A stretch of DNA of 64,000 nt from Rhizobium sp. FKL33 (lineage in GTDB: Bacteria; Pseudomonadota; Alphaproteobacteria; Rhizobiales; Rhizobiaceae): positions 91,690 through 155,689 of the forward strand of contig NZ_STFX01000020.1 of assembly GCF_005222915.1 (NCBI RefSeq), in the 5' to 3' direction. Below, in pieces: positions 42,820 to 52,037 of this stretch. Position numbers and translations under genes: made by a program. Numbering within the stretch: the stretch's first letter is position 1; each line of letters starts with the position of its first letter. The notes below the pieces were generated by a model. The model saw only the letters and a program-made list of their open reading frames with translations. It had not been told where the DNA came from and ran no database searches.

Positions 42820-44001
42820 ATGTTCGAAACGCTGACACTCGCCCCGCCCGACAAGATCCTCAGCCTCTCGGTGCTCTACCGCAACGATCCGCGCGCCGAG
42901 AAAATGGACCTCGGCGTCGGCGTCTATAAGGATTCCGAAGGCCGCACGCTGATCATGAATGCGGTGCGCGAAGCCGAGAAGCGTCTCTACGACACGCAGA
43001 CCACCAAGACCTATGTCGGCATGGGCGGCGATGACGGTTTCAACAAGGGCATGCTCAAGCTGGTGTTCGGCGAAGACGCCGACGTCTCGCGCATGTTCGC
43101 CTGCCAGACGGCCGGTGGTTCGGGCGCGCTGCGCACCATCGCCGACCTGCTCAAGAAGGCCAAGCCCGATGCGACCGTCTGGCTGTCGGACCCGACCTGG
43201 GCCAACCACGCGCCGATCCTGACCGCTGGCGGCCTCAAGACCGCGACCTATCCCTATTTCGACGCGGCGACCGGCGGCGTGAAGTTCGACGCCATGGTCG
43301 AGGCGCTCAAGGCAATCCCGGCCGGCGACGTCGTGCTTCTGCATGGCTGCTGCCACAACCCGACGGGCGCCAATCTGACGCTCGACCAATGGGCCGTCGT
43401 CGCCGACATCCTCGTCGAGAAGGGCCTGTTCCCCTTCGTCGATCTCGCCTATCAGGGTTTTGGCGACGGGCTTGAGGAAGACGCCGCTTCCGTGCGCCTT
43501 CTCGCCGCCAAGGTTCCGGAAATGGCGATCGCCACCTCCTGCTCCAAGAATTTCTCGGTCTATCGCGACCGCGTCGGCGCCGTCATCCTCGTCGCTCCCG
43601 ACGCCGAGCGCGCCAAGATCGCTGGCAGCCAGGCGCTGATCGTCACCCGCGTGCTCTATTCCATGCCGCCGGACCATGCCGCCGCCGCCGTTCGCATCAT
43701 CCTCGAAGACGATGCGCTCCGGGCCAACTGGAAGACCGAGCTCGAAGAGATGCGGCTGCGCATGCTCAATCTCCGCACCGGCTTCGCCGAGGCGCTGCGC
43801 CGCCAGTCCAACTCGTCGCGCTTCGATTTCATCGCCGAACATCGCGGCATGTTTTCGCGTCTCGGCATCACCGAGGATCAGGTCAATCGTCTGCGCGAGG
43901 AATACGGGATCTATATGGTCGGCGACAGCCGCTTCAATGTGGCGGGCCTGAAGGAAGACCGGCTCGAAGACCTCGCCAAGGCGGTCGTCTCGGTACTCTA
44001 A
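42820..44001 (+). CDS. Aromatic amino acid aminotransferase (class I, TatA/TyrB-like)
   Basis: The 393-residue PLP enzyme is of the AspC/TyrB subgroup: MFETLTLAPPDKILSLSVLY at the N terminus, GVYKDSEGRT for the substrate loop, HGCCHNPTGANLT near residue 173, and the PLP lysine in SCSKNFSVYRDRVG near residue 243. It transaminates aromatic amino acids (and often aspartate) with 2-oxoglutarate, as the tatA product does in rhizobia. TrhO precedes it closely, and an iron-type permease gene converges downstream. Confidence 0.9.
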   Translation: MFETLTLAPPDKILSLSVLYRNDPRAEKMDLGVGVYKDSEGRTLIMNAVREAEKRLYDTQTTKTYVGMGGDDGFNKGMLKLVFGEDADVSRMFACQTAGGSGALRTIADLLKKAKPDATVWLSDPTWANHAPILTAGGLKTATYPYFDAATGGVKFDAMVEALKAIPAGDVVLLHGCCHNPTGANLTLDQWAVVADILVEKGLFPFVDLAYQGFGDGLEEDAASVRLLAAKVPEMAIATSCSKNFSVYRDRVGAVILVAPDAERAKIAGSQALIVTRVLYSMPPDHAAAAVRIILEDDALRANWKTELEEMRLRMLNLRTGFAEALRRQSNSSRFDFIAEHRGMFSRLGITEDQVNRLREEYGIYMVGDSRFNVAGLKEDRLEDLAKAVVSVL

Positions 44002-44010
44002 TGACAGGCG

Positions 44011-44034
44011 AGGGCGGCGTTTACCGCCGCCCTT
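44011..44034. terminator. Convergent hairpin between aminotransferase and permease genes
   Basis: GGGCGGCG (44012-44019) and CGCCGCCC (44025-44032) form an 8-bp stem with a 5-base loop across the end of the permease gene. There is only a short T run, so it is a likely but not strong terminator for the plus-strand gene. Confidence 0.5.
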
Positions 44035-45697
44035 CCAGCGACCGGGACACCAGGATCACCGGCGCAAGCCCCGCGAGAATGATGATCAGCGCGGGAATGG
44101 CGGCATCCTCCACCTTCGCGCGCGAGGCGTCTTCATAGACCAGCGTCGCCAGCGTGTTGAAGTTGAAGGGCCTGAGCAGGATCGTCGCCGGCAATTCCTT
44201 GATCGCATCAATGAACACCAGAAGCCCCGCCGTCAGCACCGCCGGTCGCATGGCCGGAATCAGGATGCGGCTCAGCGTCTGCATGGATGTCCGGCCCAGC
44301 GTCCGCGAGGCGTGATCGAGATTGACCGGCAGCTTCTGGAAACCGGCGTCGACGGCGCCTTCGGCCATGGTCAGGAAACGGCAGGTCAGCGCAAAGACGA
44401 TCGCGGCCATGGTGCCGGTGATCAACAACCCGGTGCGGATGCCGAACTGTTCCCGGAAAAATCCAGCCACGGCATTGTCGAGGCTCGCGAGCGGAATGAG
44501 CACCCCGAGCGCCATCACCGTGCCGGGCACGCCATAGCCGAAGGTTGCCGCCCGGCCCGCAAGCGCCGTGATCCGGCCGCGACCGACTCGGGCGGAATAG
44601 GCCAGCGTGAAGGCGAGGATCACCGTGATCAGCGCGGTTGCGCCGGCGACCATGATCGTATGGCCGAGCGCCTTGTAGAGCGCGGGGTCCGAGAATGTAT
44701 CGAACCGCTTCAGCGCATAGGCCGTCAGCACGCCGCCCGGAATGACGAAGCCACCGAAAACCGGCGCCGCGCAGACGAAGGTCGCCGCCCAGCCCTTCAC
44801 ACCCTTCAGGCGGGGCCGGGCGACGGCTGCCGCCGGCGCCGCCTTGCCCGAGACATAGCGCTGCAGCCGCCGCGCATGCCGTTCGACCAGGATCAGCCCG
44901 ATCACGAAGACCAGCATCACCGCGGCGATCTGCGCTGCGCCGCCGAGGCTGCCGCGGTTCAGCCAGGTGTCGTAGATGGCGAAGGTCAGCGTGTTGACGC
45001 CGAGATACTCCACCGCGCCGATATCGTTCATCGTCTCCATCATCACCAGCGTCAGGCCGGCGGCGATCGCGGGCCGGGCCATCGGTAATTGCACGGTGAA
45101 GAACACTTTCAGCGGCGAGGCGCCGAGCGTGCGCGCCACATCGGCCGCCGAGCGTCCCTGCAAGAGGAAGGCCGATCGCGTCGAGAGATAGACATATGGA
45201 TAGAGCACCGCGCCCATGACGAACACCGCGCCTTCAAGCGAGCGGATGTCGAAGAACCAGTATTCCGACGCCGACGTGAAGCCGCCCAGCGCCCGGACCG
45301 CCTGTTGCAGCGGACCGGCGTAATCGAAGAATTCACCTGCCGCATAGGCGGCGAGATAGGTCGGCATCGCCAGCGGCAAGACCAGAGCCACGGTCAGCAG
45401 TCGGCGGAAGGGGAAATCGAAGGTTGCGGTCAGCCAGGCGGTCAAGACGCCGGTGACGCCGGTGGCGAGAGAAATGAGCAGGAGAAGCCAGAGCGTGCGC
45501 GAGAGCGCGCGCGGCAAAATGGTGCCGGCCACATGGGCGAGATCATCGGACCCCGACGAAAGGGCAATCCAAAGGATCGCGCCAAGCGGCGTCAGCACGA
45601 TCAGCGACAGCAGGATCGTGCCGATCTCGAGGCCGGGATGGCCGCCCCGGGCCCGCGGCTTGAAGAGACCGGCTGCGATGAGACGATAAGCGCTCAC
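44021..45697 (-). CDS. Ferric-iron-type ABC transporter permease (FbpB-like, fused)
   Basis: The 558-residue protein has about 12 membrane helices in two similar halves, each with a MetI-type EAA loop (DVARTLGASPLKVFFTVQLP near residue 185 and DHASRTLGRTSMQTLSRILI near residue 470). This matches FbpB/AfuB-type permeases in which two permease halves are fused. It would carry ferric iron across the inner membrane with a periplasmic binding protein and an ATPase, neither of which is adjacent. Whether iron is really the substrate is inferred from family only. No iron-responsive operator was recognised upstream. Confidence 0.88.
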   Translation of the reverse strand: MSAYRLIAAGLFKPRARGGHPGLEIGTILLSLIVLTPLGAILWIALSSGSDDLAHVAGTILPRALSRTLWLLLLISLATGVTGVLTAWLTATFDFPFRRLLTVALVLPLAMPTYLAAYAAGEFFDYAGPLQQAVRALGGFTSASEYWFFDIRSLEGAVFVMGAVLYPYVYLSTRSAFLLQGRSAADVARTLGASPLKVFFTVQLPMARPAIAAGLTLVMMETMNDIGAVEYLGVNTLTFAIYDTWLNRGSLGGAAQIAAVMLVFVIGLILVERHARRLQRYVSGKAAPAAAVARPRLKGVKGWAATFVCAAPVFGGFVIPGGVLTAYALKRFDTFSDPALYKALGHTIMVAGATALITVILAFTLAYSARVGRGRITALAGRAATFGYGVPGTVMALGVLIPLASLDNAVAGFFREQFGIRTGLLITGTMAAIVFALTCRFLTMAEGAVDAGFQKLPVNLDHASRTLGRTSMQTLSRILIPAMRPAVLTAGLLVFIDAIKELPATILLRPFNFNTLATLVYEDASRAKVEDAAIPALIIILAGLAPVILVSRSLEGRR

Positions 45698-45760
45698 TCT
45701 GTTCCTTTTCCGCCTGTCGGGCGCGATCCGCCCTCGGTCGGAGCCTTATCGCCGCGGCGC

Positions 45761-48700
45761 TCAGTTCGCAAGCACGCGCTGCGGCGGGAACAGGATTTCG
45801 ACCAGCGTGCCCTCGTTCGGCGCCGAGCGGATGGCGAAGACGGCGCGGTTGGCTTCCGTCATCGCCTTGGTCAGCGGCAGGCCGAGACCGGTGCCGTCGC
45901 CGCGCTTGCGGGCGGAAGGAGACACCTGGCCGAAGGGTTTCATCGCCTGTTCGAGTTCGCCCGCCGTCATGCCGACGCCGGTGTCGCGGATGCGCAAGGC
46001 GACCGCGCCGGTCGGCTCATAGACGGTCGAGACGACGATCTGGCCGCCAGCGGGAGTGAAGCGGATGGCGTTGGCGAGAATGTTGATGGCGATCTGCTTG
46101 ATCGAGCGGAGATCGGCGACGACATTCGGAACCGATTGCGACAACGAGGTGCGGATGATGACGCGCTGGGCGTTGGCCTGCTGCTGCACCAGCGACACGG
46201 CTTCCGAAACGCATTCGTTGATCGCCACCGCCGAGAGGTCGAGATCCATCTCGCCCGCCTCGATCTTGGAAATGTCGAGGAGGTCGTTGACGATGTCGAG
46301 CACATGCCGGCCCGAGCGGCCGATGTCATGGGCGTATTCGACATAGCGCGGATGGCCGGCAGGACCGAAATGCTCGGTGGCGATCATATCGGAAAAGCCG
46401 ATGATGGCGTTGAGCGGCGTGCGGATCTCATGGCTGACGCGGGCCAGGAAGTCGCTCTTGTGCTGGTTGGCGGTTTCGGCGGCGCGCTTGGCGTTGCGCA
46501 GCTCTTCCTCCGACCGCTTCCACTGGGTGATGTCGCGGATCACGGCGAAATAGCTGTTCGAGCCCGGCATGCGCCCGAGCGTCATGAACATAGGAATGAA
46601 GCCGCCCGAGGCTTCGCGGCCGATCACTTCGCGACCGTCGTTCAGCACGCTCGCCACGCCATGCCCGCTCAAGCCCGAGAGATAGTCCTGTACCGCCTTC
46701 TGGCTCTCATGGGCAAACAGCATGGCGAAAGGCTTGCCGCGAGTCTCGCCCTCGTCGAAATTGAACAGCGCGCTCGCCGAGCGGTTCATCGAACGGATGC
46801 GGCCCTCGGTGTCGAGCACGATCACGCCGTCGGTCGCCGTTTCCAGGATCGAATGCAACTCGTCGAGTTCGACTTTCATCGCGGAAAGGCGGCGGGCGCT
46901 TTCCTCGTCCTCTTCGAGCGGATCGGGCAGCAGCGCCGGCGCCGCCTGCAGCGACAGAGCGAGCGCGGTCGCGCCTTCGAACTTCACCGATTGCAGGCGC
47001 GCGGTCACCGGAATGCGCTCGCCATCGGCGCGATTCAGGAGAACATGATCGTCGGAGCGATGGATCAGCCTGTCGAGCCCGCCCGCCGCTTCGAGCGCGG
47101 CCAGCGTCTCGTAGCCGGTGAAGCGCAGGAATTCGGTGTTGGCGTGGATCAACCGGTCGCCGGCATGGATCAGCATCGCGAGCGGCACCTGATCGGCGGC
47201 TGCCGAGGTCAGGCCGAGACGCTCGACATCGTCGCGCGTCGAAGGCGCAGAGGCGATCTCGTCGGCGTCGTCCGTGTCGTCGGCGCGGCTCGCCACCGCG
47301 ACCAGTTCAACCGCCGGCGTTTCCTCAGCGAGCGGCGCAGTGAAGTCGATGTCCTCGGGGTCCGCGAAGATCGGCTCGGGAGCAGGCTCCGGCGTTTGCT
47401 GGGCGCTGCTTTCGAGCGTCTCATCGGCCGCAGACTGTTGCTCCTCCGCTTCCGTCGAGGCGACCACATCGGCGTTCGGGCGCTTGCCGAAGGGTTCGAG
47501 CTGGCGCGCGATCTCCTTTAGCGCCGCCTGTTCGGCGGCGGACAGGCCTTCGCGGGCGCGGGACCGGCGCTCTTCCAGCTTGACGATCTTCTCGTTCAGC
47601 TCCAGCACCGGGTCCGGCATGATGCGGATGGCCGGCTTTTCGCCCTGGAAATCGTCTACTTCGCTGGTTTCATCCGAAGCGGGCGTCATCTCCTGCGGCT
47701 CCGGTTCCGTCACCGCCTCGACCGGCGTCGGCTCGGTCGGTTCGGCGAGCGCCGGAGCTGCTGCAACGTCCGGAACTTCGGCCTTGGCGACCGGCGCGGA
47801 GAAGGCCATGCCCATGGCGTGCGGATCGCGCTCTGCGTCGCCGATGCGGATGATGCCGAAGCCGCGGAAGCCGTCGAATTCCCGGTTGCGCGAATAGGTC
47901 GGCAGCGCGGCCAGATCCACCGGTGCGACATAATCGGTACCTTCGATCGGCCAGCGGATGGTGCGACCGGACCAGGTGTCGCGCCGCTCCAAGAGGCGTC
48001 CGATCTCGCCATCGGGATCGAGGCCGAGGAGATTGGCCAGTTCCCGGAAGGTCTTGCCCTTCACCGCGCCGGCGCGTTCGCCGACGGTGCGGACGAATTC
48101 GTCCGATACGTCGGAAAAGCGTCCGTCGGCGTCGAGCTTCCAGACGAAGCGCACCGGGCGTGCGCCTTTGTGGGGCGTGAAGACCGGAGCCGGCTGAGCC
48201 AGAGGCTCGGCGGCCGCGGCGAGCTCGGACGGCGCTTCGCTTGCCGGCGCCGCGATCTCTTCGCTTGCAATCCGTAGAGACTGGTCGTCACTCTCGGCTT
48301 CGGCTTCGGCTTCGGCTTCGGCTTCGGCTTCGGCTTCGGCTTCGGCTTCGGCTTCGGCTTCGGCTTCGGCGAGCGGCTCTGGCTGTGCGACCGCCGCGAC
48401 CGGCTCATACGCCGGCTGCAGCGGTTCCTGCTCAGCCGTCTCGGCCTCCGCCGTCAGCGGCTCCGGCGTGTCGGTGTCTGCCGAGGGAATGTCCTCGTCG
48501 GACGGGGTCAGGTCCATGACGATCGGCTGCTGGATTTCGCTCGTCGCAAAAACTCCAGCTTCTTCGGGTTCGACCCCCGTCTCCTGCGTCGTCTGCGGCT
48601 CTGGATCTGTCGTGTGGCCGGCGTCGCCGGGAGGGTCCATGCGGCCGAGCACCGTCTCGACGCAGAACAGAAGATGCAGCGCCGGATTGTCCGACAATTT

Positions 48701-49309
48701 GCCGATCGCCGCCGGCAGGTAACCCGCCGACGAGGCGATCGGGCGCTTGACCAGCCCATCGGGGCTGCGCTCGACCGAGGCGATCAGCGCGCGGGTTGTC
48801 TCTTGAGGCACGCCCAGGGTTTCGAAACCGGGGGAGGCGGCAAGCACCGCGCCGTCGGCGTCGAGCACGGCCATATGGGTGTCGGGATCGTCGAAACCGC
48901 GCAGCATGGACTGGATGCGCGCCTCAAGCCCGCCCGCCGCCTGCGACGGCGCGGCGAACAACACCGCGTCTTCCCCCGGCCGGATGGACACCAGCGCCGT
49001 TTCCGCGCTCAGGAGCTGGCTCGAAAATCCCGCAGCCACGCGCATCATCAGGTTGCGCCGGTCGCCGGGGAGGGTCAGCTGGCTGGCGGCCGAGGCGAGC
49101 TGGCGAAAGGAAACGCCGCCGCGATCGGGCCCGTCTTCCATGAAATCATAAATATTGGCGAAGCCGAACAGCCGCGCGCCGTCGCCATTGGCCCAGAGCA
49201 CCGCGTCGAGATCGCGCGAAAACAGCACGATCGCTTCTCCCGCAGCGAAGCGCGCGCGCACGATCGGGTGCACGGCGATGTCGATAAAGGGATAATGGAT
49301 CTGCGGCAT
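45761..49309 (-). CDS. Cytoplasmic PAS-domain sensor histidine kinase, PdhS/DivJ-PleC class
   Basis: The 1182-residue protein lacks membrane segments. PAS-like regions are seen at about residues 20-70, 385-490, 690-760 and 810-930. The HisKA domain has the phospho-accepting histidine at about 960 ([19 protein letters not shown]), and the HATPase domain shows [21 protein letters not shown] and [12 protein letters not shown]. This layout and kinase core match the PdhS1/CbrA kinases of Hyphomicrobiales that act on DivK and thereby CtrA. An Ala-Glu repeat of about 24 residues (near 315-338) is encoded by a hexamer microsatellite. A perfect CtrA-type box sits about 40 bases before the start. Length is above the roughly 1000 residues of Brucella PdhS. 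Confidence 0.85.
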   Translation of the reverse strand: MPQIHYPFIDIAVHPIVRARFAAGEAIVLFSRDLDAVLWANGDGARLFGFANIYDFMEDGPDRGGVSFRQLASAASQLTLPGDRRNLMMRVAAGFSSQLLSAETALVSIRPGEDAVLFAAPSQAAGGLEARIQSMLRGFDDPDTHMAVLDADGAVLAASPGFETLGVPQETTRALIASVERSPDGLVKRPIASSAGYLPAAIGKLSDNPALHLLFCVETVLGRMDPPGDAGHTTDPEPQTTQETGVEPEEAGVFATSEIQQPIVMDLTPSDEDIPSADTDTPEPLTAEAETAEQEPLQPAYEPVAAVAQPEPLAEAEAEAEAEAEAEAEAEAEAEAEAESDDQSLRIASEEIAAPASEAPSELAAAAEPLAQPAPVFTPHKGARPVRFVWKLDADGRFSDVSDEFVRTVGERAGAVKGKTFRELANLLGLDPDGEIGRLLERRDTWSGRTIRWPIEGTDYVAPVDLAALPTYSRNREFDGFRGFGIIRIGDAERDPHAMGMAFSAPVAKAEVPDVAAAPALAEPTEPTPVEAVTEPEPQEMTPASDETSEVDDFQGEKPAIRIMPDPVLELNEKIVKLEERRSRAREGLSAAEQAALKEIARQLEPFGKRPNADVVASTEAEEQQSAADETLESSAQQTPEPAPEPIFADPEDIDFTAPLAEETPAVELVAVASRADDTDDADEIASAPSTRDDVERLGLTSAAADQVPLAMLIHAGDRLIHANTEFLRFTGYETLAALEAAGGLDRLIHRSDDHVLLNRADGERIPVTARLQSVKFEGATALALSLQAAPALLPDPLEEDEESARRLSAMKVELDELHSILETATDGVIVLDTEGRIRSMNRSASALFNFDEGETRGKPFAMLFAHESQKAVQDYLSGLSGHGVASVLNDGREVIGREASGGFIPMFMTLGRMPGSNSYFAVIRDITQWKRSEEELRNAKRAAETANQHKSDFLARVSHEIRTPLNAIIGFSDMIATEHFGPAGHPRYVEYAHDIGRSGRHVLDIVNDLLDISKIEAGEMDLDLSAVAINECVSEAVSLVQQQANAQRVIIRTSLSQSVPNVVADLRSIKQIAINILANAIRFTPAGGQIVVSTVYEPTGAVALRIRDTGVGMTAGELEQAMKPFGQVSPSARKRGDGTGLGLPLTKAMTEANRAVFAIRSAPNEGTLVEILFPPQRVLAN
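48295..48366. repeat. Hexanucleotide microsatellite (CGGCTT)12 inside the PdhS-like gene
   Basis: Twelve exact tandem copies of CGGCTT are read on the minus strand as AAGCCG, encoding an alternating Ala-Glu stretch. Because the unit is six bases, copy-number change keeps the frame and only alters linker length. Confidence 0.97.
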
Positions 49310-49348
49310 GGCGAACCTTGAATACGCAATTACAGGCGGCTGCTACTC

Positions 49349-49363
49349 TTAACGCTTTATTAA
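49349..49363. promoter_or_regulatory. CtrA box (TTAA-N7-TTAA)
   Basis: TTAACGCTTTATTAA matches the full CtrA consensus TTAA-N7-TTAA and lies 40 bases upstream of the PdhS-like kinase start. It suggests that the CtrA phosphorelay controls one of its own likely kinases. Confidence 0.65.
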
Positions 49364-49423
49364 TAGCTTGCCGGACCCCGAGCGTCCACCGCGCCTGCGA
49401 CGAAATGCGCGGAAGGGTTAATC

Positions 49424-49471
49424 TTGTGCGATGCAATAAATGTTGCAATGCACAATAAGTGATGCTATATA
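49424..49471 (+). promoter_or_regulatory. Phasin promoter with overlapping palindromic operator
   Basis: TTGCAA (49443-49448), a 17-base spacer and TATATA (49466-49471) form a good promoter. Overlapping its -35 is the palindrome TTGTGCgaTGCAA...TTGCAatGCACAA (49424-49455), matching itself at 11 of 13 positions around a 6-base centre. TGC/GCA-rich palindromes are typical of PhaR, the regulator of phasin and polyhydroxybutyrate genes, so repression by PhaR is the best guess. Confidence 0.65.
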
Positions 49472-49526
49472 GATCTCACAGTGAAACATCGGCGATCCGA
49501 GATCGCCCCAGATCAGGATGACACCC

Positions 49527-49979
49527 ATGCCCGCCAAGAAGACCGACGACGTGTTCGCCATCAATGCCTTCGATCCCTCCAAGTTTTCCGACAACTTCCG
49601 TGACTTTGCCGAGAAGAGCTCGGTAAAGACAAAGGAAGCCCTCGCCAAGGTGAAGGAAGCCACGGAAGAAGCCAGCAAGACCGTGGAAGCCACGCTGCAG
49701 AACGCCCAGACCGGCGCCGTCGAATTCGGCCTGAAGGCGATCGAAATCCTGCGCGCCAACACCGAAAGCTCCTACGCCCATGTGGAATCGCTGCTCGGCG
49801 TGAAGTCCGTCGCCGAACTCTTCGAACTGCAGACCGCCTTCGTGCGCAAGCAGGCTGAAGCCGCCGTCGCCCAGGCGAAGTCGCTGCAGGAAACCTCCAA
49901 GAAGGTTGCCGAAGAAGTGTCCAAGCCGGGCAAGGCCGCCGCCGAAAAGGCGTTTGCCGGCTTCAAGCTCTCGGCCTGA
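49527..49979 (+). CDS. Phasin family protein
   Basis: The 150-residue product is an amphipathic, Ala/Lys/Glu-rich helical protein (EKSSVKTKEALAKVKEATEE, TVEATLQNAQTGAVEFGLKA, VESLLGVKSVAELFELQTAF) matching the phasin_2 family. Phasins coat polyhydroxyalkanoate granules and limit their size. An earlier in-frame ATG at 49518 is possible, but AGG lies only two bases before it; the ATG at 49527 has the better spacing. It is a monocistronic gene with its own promoter and terminator. Confidence 0.88.
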   Translation: MPAKKTDDVFAINAFDPSKFSDNFRDFAEKSSVKTKEALAKVKEATEEASKTVEATLQNAQTGAVEFGLKAIEILRANTESSYAHVESLLGVKSVAELFELQTAFVRKQAEAAVAQAKSLQETSKKVAEEVSKPGKAAAEKAFAGFKLSA

Positions 49980-49998
49980 TCTTCGACGACCACCGATC

Positions 49999-50036
49999 GG
50001 CGCGGGTCCCAATTGGGCATCCGCGCCTTTTACTTT
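49999..50036 (+). terminator. Terminator downstream of the phasin gene
   Basis: GGCGCGG (49999-50005) and CCGCGCC (50021-50027) pair around an inner CCCAATTGGG palindrome and are followed by TTTTACTTTTTT. Confidence 0.85.
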
Positions 50037-50130
50037 TTTGGGCGCGAAATGAATTTTCTTGAAAAAAGTGCTTGAAATATATCGGCAAGCCCGTTATCTG
50101 CCCCCTCACGAATGCAAGACATTCGGCAAT

Positions 50131-50207
50131 GCGGTTGTAGCTCAGTTGGTTAGAGCGCAGGATTGTGGCTCCTGAGGTCGGAGGTTCGAGACCCCCCAAC
50201 CGTACCA
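50131..50207 (+). tRNA. tRNA-His (anticodon GTG), alphaproteobacterial type
   Basis: The 77 bases form a cloverleaf with acceptor GCGGTTG against CAACCGT, D arm with AGTTGGTTA, anticodon loop TTGTGGC (anticodon GTG), T arm GGAGGTTCGAGACCCCC and encoded CCA. Base 73 is A and the base before position 1 is T, so the usual G-1 is not encoded. That is the known peculiarity of a group of alphaproteobacteria. Confidence 0.95.
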
Positions 50208-50336
50208 CTTTTTTCTCCTTATCGTTTTTTTGTCATGGCGTCCCGGAAGGCGCTGCTCCGCTTGAATTCGGCTGCGCCATTGCGCAAGTGTCAGCGTAAG
50301 AAGATGCGTTGGGCGATCGGAATTCCGGAGAGCGGC

Positions 50337-51368
50337 ATGAAGGCTTCACAGGATGCTTCGGGCAAGGACAGGCTGAAGATCGGCTTCATCCTGTCGCGAT
50401 CCTTCACGCTGTCGGCTTTCGCGCTGTTCGTCGATACGCTCAGGCTCGCCAGCGACGAGGCCGACAGGTCAGGCCGCAAGCTCGCCGATTGGCAGGTGCT
50501 CGGCAACACCCGGCACCTGATCGCCTCGAGCTGCGGTGTGCAGGTTGCCCCGACGTCGGACCTCGTCGATCCACGCGCCTTCGATTACATCGTGGTGGTC
50601 GGCGGACTTCTCAACACGTCCGCGCCGGTGGATGAGGCGACCATCGCCTATCTGAAGCGGGCGGCGGGCCTGAAGATCCCGCTCATCGGCGTCTGCACCG
50701 GCACGTTCATTCTCGCCGAGGCGGGCCTGATGACTGGTCACCAGACCTGCGTCAGCTGGCTGCATTACGACGCGTTTCGCGAGCGCTTTCCCGATCTCTC
50801 GGTGCGCGCCGATCGGCTCTTCAACCTCGACCGCATGCGCGGCTCCTGCGCCGGCGGCAGCAGCGCCGCCGACATGGCCGCCACCATCGTGCGCCGACAC
50901 ATCAGCTCGGACGCCGAGCGGAACGCGCTCGAAGTGCTGCAGATCGAAAAGGCGCGTTCGGCGCTCGATATCCAGCCGCGCCGTCCCCTGTCGATCGACA
51001 GCGACGATCCCCGCCTCAAGGCGGCGCTGATCATCATGGAGCGCAACATGGAAAACGCGCTGTCGATCCCCAAGCTCGCCGCCGCCGTCGGCGTCTCGCG
51101 CCGTCAGCTCGAGCGGCTGTTCCAGGACAAGGCGCAGAGCTCGCCGGCGCTCATCTACAAGCGCATGCGGCTCGAAAAGGCCAAGCAATTGCTGCTGCAG
51201 ACCAAGGCGCCGCTGATCGATATCGCCACCCAGGTCGGCTACGACAACGCATCGCACTTCGCACGTCTGTTCCGCGAGGCCTTCGGCGAGCGTCCGACCA
51301 AATTCCGCACGGCGGCGAAAAGCAAAGCCGCAAACGTCGTCCCCGACGCGGTGGCGAGCCTCAGCTGA
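50337..51368 (+). CDS. GlxA-family AraC-type transcriptional regulator
   Basis: The 343-residue protein has an N-terminal DJ-1/PfpI-like GATase1 domain (about residues 15-185, with IGVCTGTFILAEAGLMTGHQ around its nucleophile-elbow cysteine) and an AraC double helix-turn-helix (about 230-325: LAAAVGVSRRQLERLFQDKA and IDIATQVGYDNASHFARLFR). Family members respond to small nitrogen compounds such as glycine betaine, carnitine or arginine. GGAGAG precedes the ATG at 50337; longer frames overlap the tRNA. No clear target operon is adjacent, so its regulon is unknown. Confidence 0.85.
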   Translation: MKASQDASGKDRLKIGFILSRSFTLSAFALFVDTLRLASDEADRSGRKLADWQVLGNTRHLIASSCGVQVAPTSDLVDPRAFDYIVVVGGLLNTSAPVDEATIAYLKRAAGLKIPLIGVCTGTFILAEAGLMTGHQTCVSWLHYDAFRERFPDLSVRADRLFNLDRMRGSCAGGSSAADMAATIVRRHISSDAERNALEVLQIEKARSALDIQPRRPLSIDSDDPRLKAALIIMERNMENALSIPKLAAAVGVSRRQLERLFQDKAQSSPALIYKRMRLEKAKQLLLQTKAPLIDIATQVGYDNASHFARLFREAFGERPTKFRTAAKSKAANVVPDAVASLS

Positions 51369-51618
51369 CCGCGCCCGTCCCGCCGAGTTTATCCACAGCC
51401 AGATCGGGTCCGGAATGCTGGAATTTCCCGTGCTGCGCGTATGCGGGCGCCCCGCTTCGGGCTTTCGATCGCCGGAAATTTCCATGCGGTTAACGCCGGG
51501 CTTTTCATTTTAGCCAGTCTCGTGAGCCGATAACCTCTTGTTATTGTTATGTGCAGGCGGTCGTGGCGCGGCTTGATCCGATCCGGTATGGCCTCGGCGT
51601 CACTTTAAGGAATGAAGA

Positions 51619-51984
51619 ATGTCCAAGAAAATTCTCACGGTCGACGACTCCGTGACCATACTCAAAATGCTTTCACTGACGTTGACCCAGGCGGGATTTC
51701 AAGTCACGCAAGCCGAGGACGGCGTCGCCGCGCTCGAAACGCTGCAATCGGATGCGCCCGATCTCGTGGTCACCGACATCAACATGCCCCGGCTCGACGG
51801 CTTCGGCCTGATCGAGCGGATCCGGCGCGACCAGCGCTATCGCGGTCTTCCCATCCTGGTGCTGACCACCGAAAGCGACGCCCAGAAAAAGGAGCGGGCG
51901 CGCAAGGCCGGCGCCACCGGCTGGATCGTCAAGCCCTTCGATCCCGGCAAGCTCGTCGACGCCATTGCCCGCGTCACGGCGTGA
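51619..51984 (+). CDS. CheY-like single-domain response regulator
   Basis: The 121-residue receiver domain begins MSKKILTVDDSVTILKMLSL. The acidic pair is Asp9/Asp10, the phospho-accepting Asp53 is in VTDINMPRLDG, the conserved Thr lies in VLTTES, and Lys105 in IVKPFDPG. No output domain follows, so it acts by protein contact, as in chemotaxis CheY or a signalling relay. No kinase or chemotaxis gene is nearby. GGAATGAAGA precedes the start. Confidence 0.93.
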   Translation: MSKKILTVDDSVTILKMLSLTLTQAGFQVTQAEDGVAALETLQSDAPDLVVTDINMPRLDGFGLIERIRRDQRYRGLPILVLTTESDAQKKERARKAGATGWIVKPFDPGKLVDAIARVTA

Positions 51985-52037
51985 CGGCGAGCACTCTCCT
52001 CCGGACCGGAATTGTCGCCCGGTCCTGGATCGCGGGC

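Noticed and set aside
45089..47521. 810-codon plus-strand open frame opposite the permease and kinase genes
   Set aside because: It spans the gap between two real genes and has only Arg/His/Ala-rich sequence; no start signal or domain.
48295..48366. Regular repeats considered as a CRISPR array
   Set aside because: Uninterrupted 6-base units with no spacers, in frame inside a kinase gene.
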